Part shown: piece after piece, positions 1 through 5,370 of the stretch
How positions within the stretch are numbered: the first letter of the stretch is position 1
Layout: each line of letters begins with the position of its first letter
NCBI GenBank assembly: GCA_900754385.1
Contig: CAAECP010000124.1
Coordinates: 1-5,384 of the forward strand
From: an uncultured Collinsella sp.
GTDB lineage: Bacteria > Actinomycetota > Coriobacteriia > Coriobacteriales > Coriobacteriaceae
Length of the DNA: 5,384 nucleotides
Reading direction: 5' to 3'
Notes under the pieces: model-generated
What the model saw: the letters and a program-made list of their open reading frames with translations, nothing else
The model's database searches: none
Told to the model about the DNA's origin: nothing
Made by a program: the position numbers and the translations under genes

Positions 1-88
1 GGATTCAGATTCGACAAGGGGCGACCATTGTGCAATCGCAAGAAGATGACGGGGCGGAATGTCAATCCTGGTCTAACAGAGCCATTTG
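1..88. other. Left-edge intergenic sequence, no supported gene
   Basis: This stretch lies downstream of the stop codon of the minus-strand metallopeptidase gene. Reading frames on both strands are open to the window edge for short distances, but none has a convincing start with a ribosome binding site or a recognisable product. I see no hairpin followed by a T-rich run that would terminate the minus-strand transcript here, so the terminator, if any, lies to the left of the window or is Rho-dependent. Confidence 0.5.
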
Positions 89-793
89 TTATCGGTTGGA
101 GTTTCTGTTGTAACGAGCCATAAGGTAGAGCAGTTGGATGATCGAAGTGAGCGCCGCCGCCACGTAGGTGAGCGCGGCTGCCGTCAGCACCTTCTTGGCA
201 CCGTTGACCTGCTTGGAGCTCATGCCCGACTGCTCAATGTAGGCCACAGCGCGGCGGCTGGCATCGATCTCGACCGGCAGCGTAACCAGCTGGAACAACA
301 CGCTAAACGAGAAGAAGATCAACGCGAGAGTCGTGAGCCCCGCGATGTTCATGAACAGGCCCATAAGCAGCACGATGGTCCAAGTGTTCTGGGTAAAGTT
401 GACGACGGGCACGAGGGCGCTGCGCACCTGCATCATGGCGTAGCCGCTTTGACGCTGGGCGGCATGGCCCGCCTCGTGACAGGCGACGGCAACGCTTGCG
501 ACCGATCCACCCGAACGGTTGGCGTCCGAGAGATACAGATTGTTATCCTGCGGGTTGTAGTGATCGGTGAGCTCGCCGGCAACGCCCTTGATGCCCACGG
601 CGTTGCAACCGTTGGCGTCGAGCATGCGGCGAGCAACCGCAGCGCCCGTATCGCCGTCCGAGCGAACCTTGGACCACGTCTTGTACGTCGAGTTGATATA
701 GCTCTGTGCGGCAAGACCGAGCACCGTACAGACAAGAACAACCAGCAGGTACAGCGGGTCGATACCAAAGCCGTATCCATAGTAATAAGGCAT
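89..793 (-). CDS. yugP: Membrane zinc metallopeptidase, YugP family
   Basis: A 234-residue integral membrane protein related to B. subtilis YugP (Pfam Zn_peptidase_2 type). What is seen: a Tyr/Gly-rich N-terminus, one hydrophobic segment at about residues 11-30, the zinc-binding HEAGH motif at 106-110 (two His ligands plus the catalytic Glu107), two hydrophobic segments between about 125 and 172, and a last one at about 203-225. The LPVEIDASRRA stretch (172-182), typical of the family, supplies acidic residues (Glu175, Asp177) that could be the third zinc ligand. Length is normal for the family. The ATG start is supported by a strong GGAGG on the coding strand (window 801-805), 7 bases upstream. 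It follows the ribonuclease D gene in the same direction after 64 bp, so co-transcription is likely. A TAGAAT -10-like hexamer lies in that gap (829-834), but no matching -35 is visible. Substrates of YugP proteins are not established, so the physiological role is open; the family assignment is secure. Confidence 0.93.
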   Translation of the reverse strand: MPYYYGYGFGIDPLYLLVVLVCTVLGLAAQSYINSTYKTWSKVRSDGDTGAAVARRMLDANGCNAVGIKGVAGELTDHYNPQDNNLYLSDANRSGGSVASVAVACHEAGHAAQRQSGYAMMQVRSALVPVVNFTQNTWTIVLLMGLFMNIAGLTTLALIFFSFSVLFQLVTLPVEIDASRRAVAYIEQSGMSSKQVNGAKKVLTAAALTYVAAALTSIIQLLYLMARYNRNSNR

Positions 794-857
794 GCGAATT
801 CCTCCGAATCGAGTTACACGTTGGAGGCATTCTACCCACTCAGGCGGTTAGGCTTCC

Positions 858-1991
858 CTACAGTAGCTCGATTTTGCCGTCCTTCACGGTGAGTCCCATG
901 TTGCCCGATAGCAGATCGTCCAGGCGCGAGCCCACGAGCTCAAAGCGCCAGCCTTCGCGCAGGGGGCTCTGCTCGGGATGCTCAATGTAGTCAGCCAGAT
1001 CATCGCGCGAGGCAATGACTGAGGTTGCCACGCCCGAGCGCTCGGCAACCAGGCGAATGAGCGCATACATCAGGTCCGTCACGCTCTCCAGCTCCGGCGA
1101 GATCTGGCGATGCCCGCGCACCATGAGCGGCAGGCGATCGTGCGGGCAGCTCGCGCCACGCTTGATGGCCATGAGCGCGCCGTCCACGTCGCGCTCCCCC
1201 AACTGATCGGTACCGCGGATACTGCGGAACTCCTCGACGCGCACGGGATTGCGCTTGACGAGCGCCAACAGCGTATCGTCGGACATGACCCACTTGCGCG
1301 GGATGTTGCGTCGCTCGGCACGGTCCTCGCGCCAAGCGGCAAGCTCGCGCGCGATGCCCAGCTGATGGCGGCTGCACGAGTTGATGCGCTTGACCTTACG
1401 GAATGCCTCGTGACGGTCGGCGCGATAGTGCGACTCGTCGGCCAGTGGGCGTAGCTCGTCGAGCACCCAGTCCACGCGGCCCAGTTCGCGCAGGCGGCTC
1501 ATCATCTCGGTATAGGCGACGATCAGGTACTTGACGTCATCAATCGCGTACTCAATCTGCTTGTCGGTCAGCGGGCGCCGCGACCAGTCGGTCAGCGATT
1601 CAGTCTTGGGCAGCGATACGCCGCAAAACGTCTGCACGAGCGCGCCGTACGAAATCTGCTGGCGCTCGCCCAAAAAGGCGGCGGCGACCTGCGTGTCAAA
1701 AATAGGACGCGGCAGCACGCCCACGGTATGGAGCATAACCTCCATGTCCTGCGAGCAGGCGTGGAACACCTTGGTCACGCTCTCGTCGGCCATGAGCTCG
1801 GCGAGCGGCGACAGGTCGTCGATCACCAGGGGGTCGATTGCGACGCTCTCGGCAGGGGTGGCAATCTGAACCAGGCACAGACGCGGATGGAACGTGCGCT
1901 CGCGCAAAAACTCGGTATCGACGGCAATCGCGTCGAACTCGCGGGCGCGCTGGCAAAAGTCGAGTAGAGCCTGATGTGTGGAAATGTACAT
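858..1991 (-). CDS. rnd: Ribonuclease D (3'-5' exoribonuclease with HRDC domain)
   Basis: A DEDDy-type 3'-5' exoribonuclease, known in the family for trimming 3' ends of tRNA precursors and other small structured RNAs in the cytoplasm. With the ATG at 1991 it has 377 residues, close to the usual RNase D length. Seen in order: Exo I VDTEF (Asp25, Glu27), Exo II HACSQDME (Asp82), Exo III YAIDD (Tyr148, Asp152), so all four carboxylates and the Tyr are present. An HRDC domain follows at about 205-285, containing the AWRED and PRKWV signatures. The C-terminal helical region ends in the family-typical GWR-ELVG-LDDLLSG and DGKIELL strings. The frame continues upstream to a GTG at 2027, which would add 12 residues. 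I prefer the ATG because family members begin just before the first strand and the extra residues look like leader sequence. Neither start has a good ribosome binding site. It is probably the first gene of a two-gene unit with the zinc metallopeptidase. Confidence 0.95.
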   Translation of the reverse strand: MYISTHQALLDFCQRAREFDAIAVDTEFLRERTFHPRLCLVQIATPAESVAIDPLVIDDLSPLAELMADESVTKVFHACSQDMEVMLHTVGVLPRPIFDTQVAAAFLGERQQISYGALVQTFCGVSLPKTESLTDWSRRPLTDKQIEYAIDDVKYLIVAYTEMMSRLRELGRVDWVLDELRPLADESHYRADRHEAFRKVKRINSCSRHQLGIARELAAWREDRAERRNIPRKWVMSDDTLLALVKRNPVRVEEFRSIRGTDQLGERDVDGALMAIKRGASCPHDRLPLMVRGHRQISPELESVTDLMYALIRLVAERSGVATSVIASRDDLADYIEHPEQSPLREGWRFELVGSRLDDLLSGNMGLTVKDGKIELL

Positions 1992-2053
1992 ATCAACCCA
2001 TCGAATAAGGTTAGGCCCGAAAAACACGGGTAGGATATCGGCATTGCCTTACA

Positions 2054-2082
2054 ACTATACTCGGTTAGTCACAGAACGGGAA
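2054..2082 (-). promoter_or_regulatory. Putative promoter for the ribonuclease D unit
   Basis: On the minus strand a TATAGT hexamer (2054-2059, 5 of 6 to the sigma-70 -10 consensus) lies 17 bp downstream of TTCCCG (2077-2082, 3 of 6 to the -35 consensus). The predicted start of transcription is near 2047, giving a leader of about 55 bases to the ATG at 1991 or about 20 to the GTG at 2027. This is an eye match only and the -35 is weak. Confidence 0.4.
2056..2061 (+). promoter_or_regulatory. Putative -10 element for the lipid kinase gene
   Basis: TATACT matches the -10 consensus at 5 of 6 positions and lies 28 bases before the kinase ATG, so transcription would begin near 2068 with a leader of about 20 bases. 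No good -35 hexamer is present at 16-18 bp spacing, and there is no TGn extension. The element overlaps the minus-strand -10 by four bases, so the two promoters would share the same melted region. Confidence 0.35.
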
Positions 2083-2089
2083 CGTAAGT

Positions 2090-3007
2090 ATGCGCTGCCT
2101 TATCATCCACAACCCGGCATCGGGCCCCAGCTCAGATGAAATCTACGCATTCACGCACGCCCTCGCACAGGGCGGCGACGAGGTCGTGATGCGCTTTATC
2201 GGCGATGGCATGGAGCCCGAGGACGCCGTGGCGGACGTGCGCGAGTTCGATCGCGTGGTGGTCTCGGGCGGCGACGGCACCGTCTCCAACGTGCTCGACC
2301 AGATGCGCGGATGCGGCGTCCCCACACTCGTCTTCCCCTCTGGCACGGCCTGCCTGTTCTTCAACAACATCGGCAATGCCCCCGAGGCGGCGGCACTCGC
2401 CAAGGCCTGCCGCGCCGGCCGCACCGTCAAGGCAGACATGGGCGAGCTCTTTTGGCTCGACGAGAACGGCAACGAGAAGCGTCATGGCTTCATCATCATC
2501 GCCGGCTCGGGCTACGATGCCGAGATCATGATGAAGGCCGCCCCCACCAAAAACGACATCGGTGAGATCGCCTACTTCCTGTCCGCGCTCGCCACGCCCA
2601 ATCCCACGGTGGCGCACTTTACAATTGAGCATGACGGCATTGTCGAGGAGCTCGACGGCATCTGCTGCATGGCAGGCAACACCTCGGTCATCCAAAACGA
2701 CATCAATCTGTTCCCCGACTGCCGCATGAACGACGGCATGGTGGACATCGCAGTCATCGAGCCCGTGCGCACCGTGCAGCTGCTGCCCACCGTGATTACC
2801 GCCGCGCTCGACCCCGCCGGCAAGGTGCTCGGCCGCCCGCAGTTCAAAATCATCCAGACCAAGGAAGCCAAGATCACCTGCACGCCGTCGCTGGGCATGC
2901 AGTTCGATGGCGAGATCATCTCCAGCAACTCGGGCGTCTTTGGAGCCCGCGCGCTTCCGCAATGCCTCGACCTCATCGTCGACGAATTCTCCCCGCTCGG
3001 AAAATAG
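2090..3007 (+). CDS. Diacylglycerol kinase family (YegS/BmrU/DagK-type) lipid kinase
   Basis: A 305-residue soluble lipid kinase of the DAGK catalytic-domain family, which transfers the ATP gamma-phosphate to a lipid such as diacylglycerol at the inner face of the membrane; DagK-type members recycle diacylglycerol into phospholipid. Seen: an N-terminal strand with NPASG (residues 8-12), the nucleotide-binding GGDGT at 60-64, a PSGTA segment at 83-87, GSGYDAE at 139-145 (counterpart of the family's GfDA), NDGMVDI at 214-220, and QFDGE at 271-275, which holds the conserved Asp/Glu of the C-terminal domain. Length is normal. The family's usual GTxNDFA string reads GTACLFF here (85-91), losing the Asn and Asp, so substrate or activity could differ. 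The ATG is preceded only by a weak GGGA (2078-2081). It stands at the head of a rightward unit; its stop codon overlaps the ribosome binding site of a 30-codon membrane microprotein. The exact lipid substrate cannot be read from sequence. Confidence 0.9.
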   Translation: MRCLIIHNPASGPSSDEIYAFTHALAQGGDEVVMRFIGDGMEPEDAVADVREFDRVVVSGGDGTVSNVLDQMRGCGVPTLVFPSGTACLFFNNIGNAPEAAALAKACRAGRTVKADMGELFWLDENGNEKRHGFIIIAGSGYDAEIMMKAAPTKNDIGEIAYFLSALATPNPTVAHFTIEHDGIVEELDGICCMAGNTSVIQNDINLFPDCRMNDGMVDIAVIEPVRTVQLLPTVITAALDPAGKVLGRPQFKIIQTKEAKITCTPSLGMQFDGEIISSNSGVFGARALPQCLDLIVDEFSPLGK

Positions 3008-3011
3008 GAGG
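3006..3011 (+). promoter_or_regulatory. Strong ribosome binding site of the microprotein
   Basis: A full AGGAGG overlaps the last two bases of the kinase TAG stop codon and lies 5 bases before an ATG at 3017. It is the strongest Shine-Dalgarno sequence in the window, and it is the main reason to treat the following 30-codon frame as a real gene, translationally coupled to the kinase. Confidence 0.8.
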
Positions 3012-3016
3012 ACCCC

Positions 3017-3109
3017 ATGAACGACAACCCCCTGATTGGCTTTATCGTCATCGTCTTGGCCATGCTCGTCGGCTATGCGATTAACGTGATCCACCGCCGG
3101 AAGAAGTAA
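3017..3109 (+). CDS. 30-residue single-pass membrane microprotein
   Basis: I do not recognise a family. The frame encodes 30 residues: a short polar N-terminus (MNDNP), an uninterrupted hydrophobic stretch at about 6-25 rich in Ile, Val and Leu with Gly8 and Gly19, and a basic tail HRRKK (26-30). This is the classic layout of a small single-pass protein with its C-terminus in the cytoplasm (positive-inside rule). It begins 9 bases after the lipid kinase stop, has a consensus AGGAGG 5 bases upstream, ends in TAA and is followed by an intrinsic terminator 35 bases later, so it fits a two-gene operon. A reasonable inference is that it works at the membrane, possibly with the kinase or its lipid substrate, but nothing in the sequence proves this. 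A chance frame is unlikely given the ribosome binding site and the coherent membrane topology. Confidence 0.72.
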   Translation: MNDNPLIGFIVIVLAMLVGYAINVIHRRKK

Positions 3110-3115
3110 TTCCAC

Positions 3116-3137
3116 ATTGGTATGATATTCATCCAAT
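3116..3137. repeat. Small AT-rich dyad between microprotein and terminator
   Basis: ATTGG (3116-3120) pairs with CCAAT (3133-3137), and inside it ATGA (3122-3125) pairs with TCAT (3129-3132). This gives a 9-bp stem with one bulged base and a 3-base loop. It immediately follows the microprotein stop and precedes the terminator. It could be a 3' stabilising hairpin or chance; no binding factor is suggested. Confidence 0.35.
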
Positions 3138-3144
3138 TATCGTC

Positions 3145-3190
3145 TCCCCCGTTGTTTATGCATTTGCCAGACAGCGGGGGATTTTTCTTT
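3145..3190 (+). terminator. Intrinsic terminator of the lipid kinase unit
   Basis: TCCCCCGTTGT (3145-3155) pairs with ACAGCGGGGGA (3171-3181), an 11-bp stem with one G-U wobble and five consecutive G-C pairs at its base, closing a 15-base loop. The stem is followed directly by TTTTTCTTT (3182-3190). This is a textbook Rho-independent terminator for rightward transcripts and separates the kinase/microprotein unit from the dipeptidase gene. Confidence 0.9.
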
Positions 3191-3275
3191 GTGCCCCGTG
3201 CAAGGCGCTTTATTCAGGTACAGTAATTGCAGGGCGTCTTTATTTAACTAAAGCTAGATAATGAGTATTCTTGTC

Positions 3276-3313
3276 CGCTCATCGCATATTTTAGGACGCT
3301 CATCGAGTATTTC
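3276..3313. repeat. Two direct repeats 21 bp apart upstream of the dipeptidase
   Basis: CGCTCATCGCATATTTT (3276-3292) and CGCTCATCGAGTATTTC (3297-3313) match at 14 of 17 positions. Their starts are 21 bp apart, about two helical turns, so a bound protein would meet both on the same face of the DNA. A further CATCG occurs at 3313-3317. They lie 105-142 bases before the dipeptidase ATG in an AT-rich, gene-free stretch, which fits an operator array. The regulator is unknown. Confidence 0.5.
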
Positions 3314-3332
3314 ATCGAAATAGATGAATACT
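3306..3332. promoter_or_regulatory. Imperfect dyad, candidate operator for the dipeptidase gene
   Basis: AGTATTTCATC (3306-3316) and GATGAATACT (3323-3332) form an inverted repeat of 10 bp with one unpaired T around a 6-base spacer. A shorter dyad, ATTTC-ATC-GAAAT (3309-3321), is nested inside. The dyad overlaps the second direct repeat. GCTAAT at 3350-3355 is a possible -10 downstream; if it is used, the dyad would be centred near -43, where many activators bind. No clear -35 is present, which fits activator dependence. An alternative -10, GATAAT at 3257-3262, would instead put this element in the transcribed leader as an RNA hairpin. Confidence 0.45.
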
Positions 3333-3408
3333 ATTTAGACTTCCGATAGGCTAATAGATGTATTTATTAGCTGAAATCCTGCACGGTTCCGCGGGGTTTC
3401 AACGGTTG

Positions 3409-3414
3409 GGAGGG
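3409..3414 (+). promoter_or_regulatory. Ribosome binding site that fixes the dipeptidase start
   Basis: GGAGGG lies just before the ATG at 3418, with 4 bases between GGAGG and the start codon. The in-frame ATG at 3358 has no such site and would place 20 non-hydrophobic residues ahead of an otherwise ideal signal peptide. The start at 3418 is therefore preferred. Confidence 0.8.
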
Positions 3415-3417
3415 ATC

Positions 3418-5220
3418 ATGAGGTTTACTCATCCTGTCAACACGCTCAAAAAGCTCGGCTGCGGCCTTGCGTTTGGAGCAGCGGCCATCATGGCCATGCC
3501 GACTTCGGCGCTCGCCTGCACCCAGATCTACATGGGCAGCAAGCTCACGGCAGACGGCAACACGTACTACGGCCGTTCCGAGGACTTCGGTCCGCGCTAT
3601 GTCAAGCACTTTGGCATTGAGCCCGCACACAAGGACGGCAACAAGTACACCTCGGTCGAGTCCGGTTTTGAGTACAAGTCCAAGGGCGCAACCTACCGCT
3701 ACACCTTCGTTCGCGACAACCCCTCTCAGTGGGAAGATCGCTACGACGCATATTCCGAGGCCGGCATTAACGAGAAGGGCGTTTCCTGCTCTGCCACGCT
3801 GAGCACCTCCTATAACGAGAAGGCTGAAGAAGCCGACCCCATCACCGAGGAGACTGGCATTGGCGAGTACAGCTATGCCAGCGTCATCCTGGGCGAGAGT
3901 GCCACGGCCCGCGAGGGCGTCGAGCTCATCGGCAGCCTAATCGACGAGCAGGGCGTCTGCTCCAACGACCAGATCATCATCGCCGACAGCACCGAGACCT
4001 GGCTGTTCGCCGCGCTTTCCGGCCATCAGTGGATTGCTATGAAGCTCGCTGATGACATCGCCTCGCTCAACCCCAACATCGGCAACCTCACCTATAACGT
4101 CGACCTCGATGACGCCGAGAACTGCCTCCATTCCGAGAGCATCGAGTCCATGCCTAAGGAGAAGGGCTTTGCCGAGTACACCGACGGCAAGTTCGACGTC
4201 GCCAAGACCTACGGCGAGGAGATCGGCGAGGCCGGTATGCACCAGTGGTCACGCTATATCCAGGGTCGCGATTACTTCATGGCCCCGCTGGCCGAAGGCA
4301 CTGACTACGAGATCGTGAAAGACGAGCGCGAAGACGCTCGCGCCACGACCGGCGCCCTGGTCCACGAGATGCAGCCGCTGTTCTTCCAGCCCGGCAAGTC
4401 CGACTGGAACACCTTTGAGATGATCCGCAGCTTCGCCGCCCGCGGCGAAAATGTCGCCGGCCTCAACGCCAACACCGACGGCGCCTACGCCATCGGCTCC
4501 AACCGCAACACCGAGATCCACACCTTCCAGATCCGTCAGGGCATGGATCCCGAGATCGCGACCATCCAGTGGGAGATGCTCTCCAACGCCGAGTTCTCCG
4601 TCGCCATCCCCCTCTACTCCGCACTGCTCACCGAGGTCAGCCCCTACTTTAGCGATCAGGATGTCTCCTTCGACCACTGCGAAGAGGAAGACGTCGTGAA
4701 CAACGAGGAGCCCAAGAACTCCATCAACTACGTCCTCATGGACATCAACACGCTCGCCTATGAGAACCGCGACCACTGCGCTTCCGGCGTCCGCGCCTAC
4801 CTCGACGCCCTGCAGAAGGAGCTCATCGAGCAGAACCTGACCGTCGACGAGGCCATGCAGGCCGCCGAGGGCACCGAGGCCCGCACCGCCCTGGCCAACA
4901 AGGCCGGCAAGGCTGCCACCAAGAACACCTACCTCAAATGCAAGGCCATGCTCGAGGAGATGCGTGACTACCTCAAGGAGGGCGACTTCTCCGAGGAGTT
5001 CGTCCCGAGTGACTACGATGCCGACAACGACTGCCTGGTCGAGTCCATCACCTACGCCGACGAGGCACTCTCCGATGAGGACGTAGCCGAGCCCGAGGTC
5101 GAGAAGAAAGAGGCCACCGAGGAGAAGTCCGAGGGCAACAACATGGCCGCCATGGCCGTTGGTGCCGTCGTCATCATCGGTGTCTGCGGCTTCGTGCTCT
5201 ATCGTCGCAAGAAGGCCTAA
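3418..5220 (+). CDS. Exported, membrane-anchored C69-family dipeptidase
   Basis: A 600-residue secreted peptidase of family C69 (PepD type, Ntn-hydrolase fold). Known members cleave dipeptides using an N-terminal Cys nucleophile. Seen: a signal peptide with basic Lys11-Lys12, a hydrophobic core at about 15-27 and an ALA cleavage motif at 31-33. Cys34 follows directly and begins the family signature CTQIYMGSKLTADGNTYYGR, with RSED at 53-56. Other family strings are NEKGVSCSATLS (118-129), TWLFAALSGHQWIAMK (194-209) with DDIASLNPN (212-220), FEMIRSF (333-339), and the IHTFQIRQ (367-374) to IQWEMLSNAEFSVAIPLYSAL (383-403) core. The helical C-terminal part runs to about 545. An acidic Glu-rich linker (about 549-573) leads to one membrane segment (about 576-595) and the tail RRKKA; there is no LPxTG motif. 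The enzyme should therefore act outside the cell, tethered to the membrane, feeding peptide uptake. It is transcribed alone, with its own operator-like upstream region and a 3' hairpin. Confidence 0.93.
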   Translation: MRFTHPVNTLKKLGCGLAFGAAAIMAMPTSALACTQIYMGSKLTADGNTYYGRSEDFGPRYVKHFGIEPAHKDGNKYTSVESGFEYKSKGATYRYTFVRDNPSQWEDRYDAYSEAGINEKGVSCSATLSTSYNEKAEEADPITEETGIGEYSYASVILGESATAREGVELIGSLIDEQGVCSNDQIIIADSTETWLFAALSGHQWIAMKLADDIASLNPNIGNLTYNVDLDDAENCLHSESIESMPKEKGFAEYTDGKFDVAKTYGEEIGEAGMHQWSRYIQGRDYFMAPLAEGTDYEIVKDEREDARATTGALVHEMQPLFFQPGKSDWNTFEMIRSFAARGENVAGLNANTDGAYAIGSNRNTEIHTFQIRQGMDPEIATIQWEMLSNAEFSVAIPLYSALLTEVSPYFSDQDVSFDHCEEEDVVNNEEPKNSINYVLMDINTLAYENRDHCASGVRAYLDALQKELIEQNLTVDEAMQAAEGTEARTALANKAGKAATKNTYLKCKAMLEEMRDYLKEGDFSEEFVPSDYDADNDCLVESITYADEALSDEDVAEPEVEKKEATEEKSEGNNMAAMAVGAVVIIGVCGFVLYRRKKA

Positions 5221-5237
5221 GGCCCTCACGCTCTAAG

Positions 5238-5271
5238 GGAGGGCAAGACAGTGCGAGCGGTCTTGCCCTCC
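5238..5271 (+). terminator. Hairpin after the dipeptidase gene, probable terminator
   Basis: GGAGGGCAAGAC (5238-5249) pairs perfectly with GTCTTGCCCTCC (5260-5271), a 12-bp stem around a 10-base loop, 17 bases after the stop codon. The position and strength suit a terminator or a 3' stabilising structure. The following bases (TCGCCTGTC) are not a real T-run, so intrinsic termination may be inefficient or depend on other factors. Confidence 0.6.
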
Positions 5272-5301
5272 TCGCCTGTCATCCGACCGGCGGGAAACAT
5301 G

Positions 5302-5320
5302 GTTGATTTTCAATCTCAAC
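5302..5320. promoter_or_regulatory. 19-bp dyad resembling a Fur-family operator
   Basis: GTTGATTTT-C-AATCTCAAC is an inverted repeat with 7 of 9 arm positions complementary around a central C. The inner 15 bases (5304-5318) match the classical Fur 7-1-7 consensus TGATAATnATTATCA at 10 of 14 defined positions. It lies in the gap beyond the dipeptidase hairpin, where the control region of a gene to the right would be. The match is by eye and the target gene is not in the window. Confidence 0.35.
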
Positions 5321-5344
5321 GCAACAGCCTGAACGGACCCCGCG

Positions 5345-5370
5345 TTTCCGCAGCTAGCGCAACGCGGAAA
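5345..5370. repeat. Hairpin-forming inverted repeat near the right edge
   Basis: TTTCCGC (5345-5351) pairs with GCGGAAA (5364-5370) around a 12-base loop. An alternative pairing, GCGTT (5342-5346) with AACGC (5361-5365), uses partly the same bases, so the two structures are mutually exclusive. No T-run follows on either strand, so it is not an obvious terminator. It may belong to the leader of a gene outside the window. Confidence 0.4.

Noticed and set aside
86..892. A 268-codon open frame on the plus strand opposite the zinc metallopeptidase
   Set aside because: It is the complement of a gene with an intact HEAGH motif, membrane segments and a ribosome binding site; the translation is Arg/His-rich and resembles nothing.
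2132..3136. A 334-codon open frame on the minus strand opposite the lipid kinase
   Set aside because: Its translation is low-complexity and His/Asp/Gly/Val-rich with no domain. It mirrors the codon bias of the well-supported kinase on the other strand.
3358..3417. Upstream ATG giving the dipeptidase 20 extra residues
   Set aside because: There is no ribosome binding site before it, and it would put a non-signal sequence ahead of a normal signal peptide; GGAGGG supports the ATG at 3418.
3191..3417. A riboswitch or small RNA gene in the gap before the dipeptidase
   Set aside because: Apart from the repeats and the imperfect dyad I see no known riboswitch core, and no second terminator follows the hairpin within the gap.
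3508..3519. Lipoprotein signal (lipobox) at ALAC of the dipeptidase
   Set aside because: The -3 residue is Ala rather than Leu, Val or Ile, ALA fits signal peptidase I, and lipidation would block the catalytic Cys34.
4249..5229. A 326-codon open frame on the minus strand opposite the dipeptidase
   Set aside because: It is a Gly/Val/Leu/Asp-rich shadow created by C-ending codons of the real gene, with no recognisable motif.
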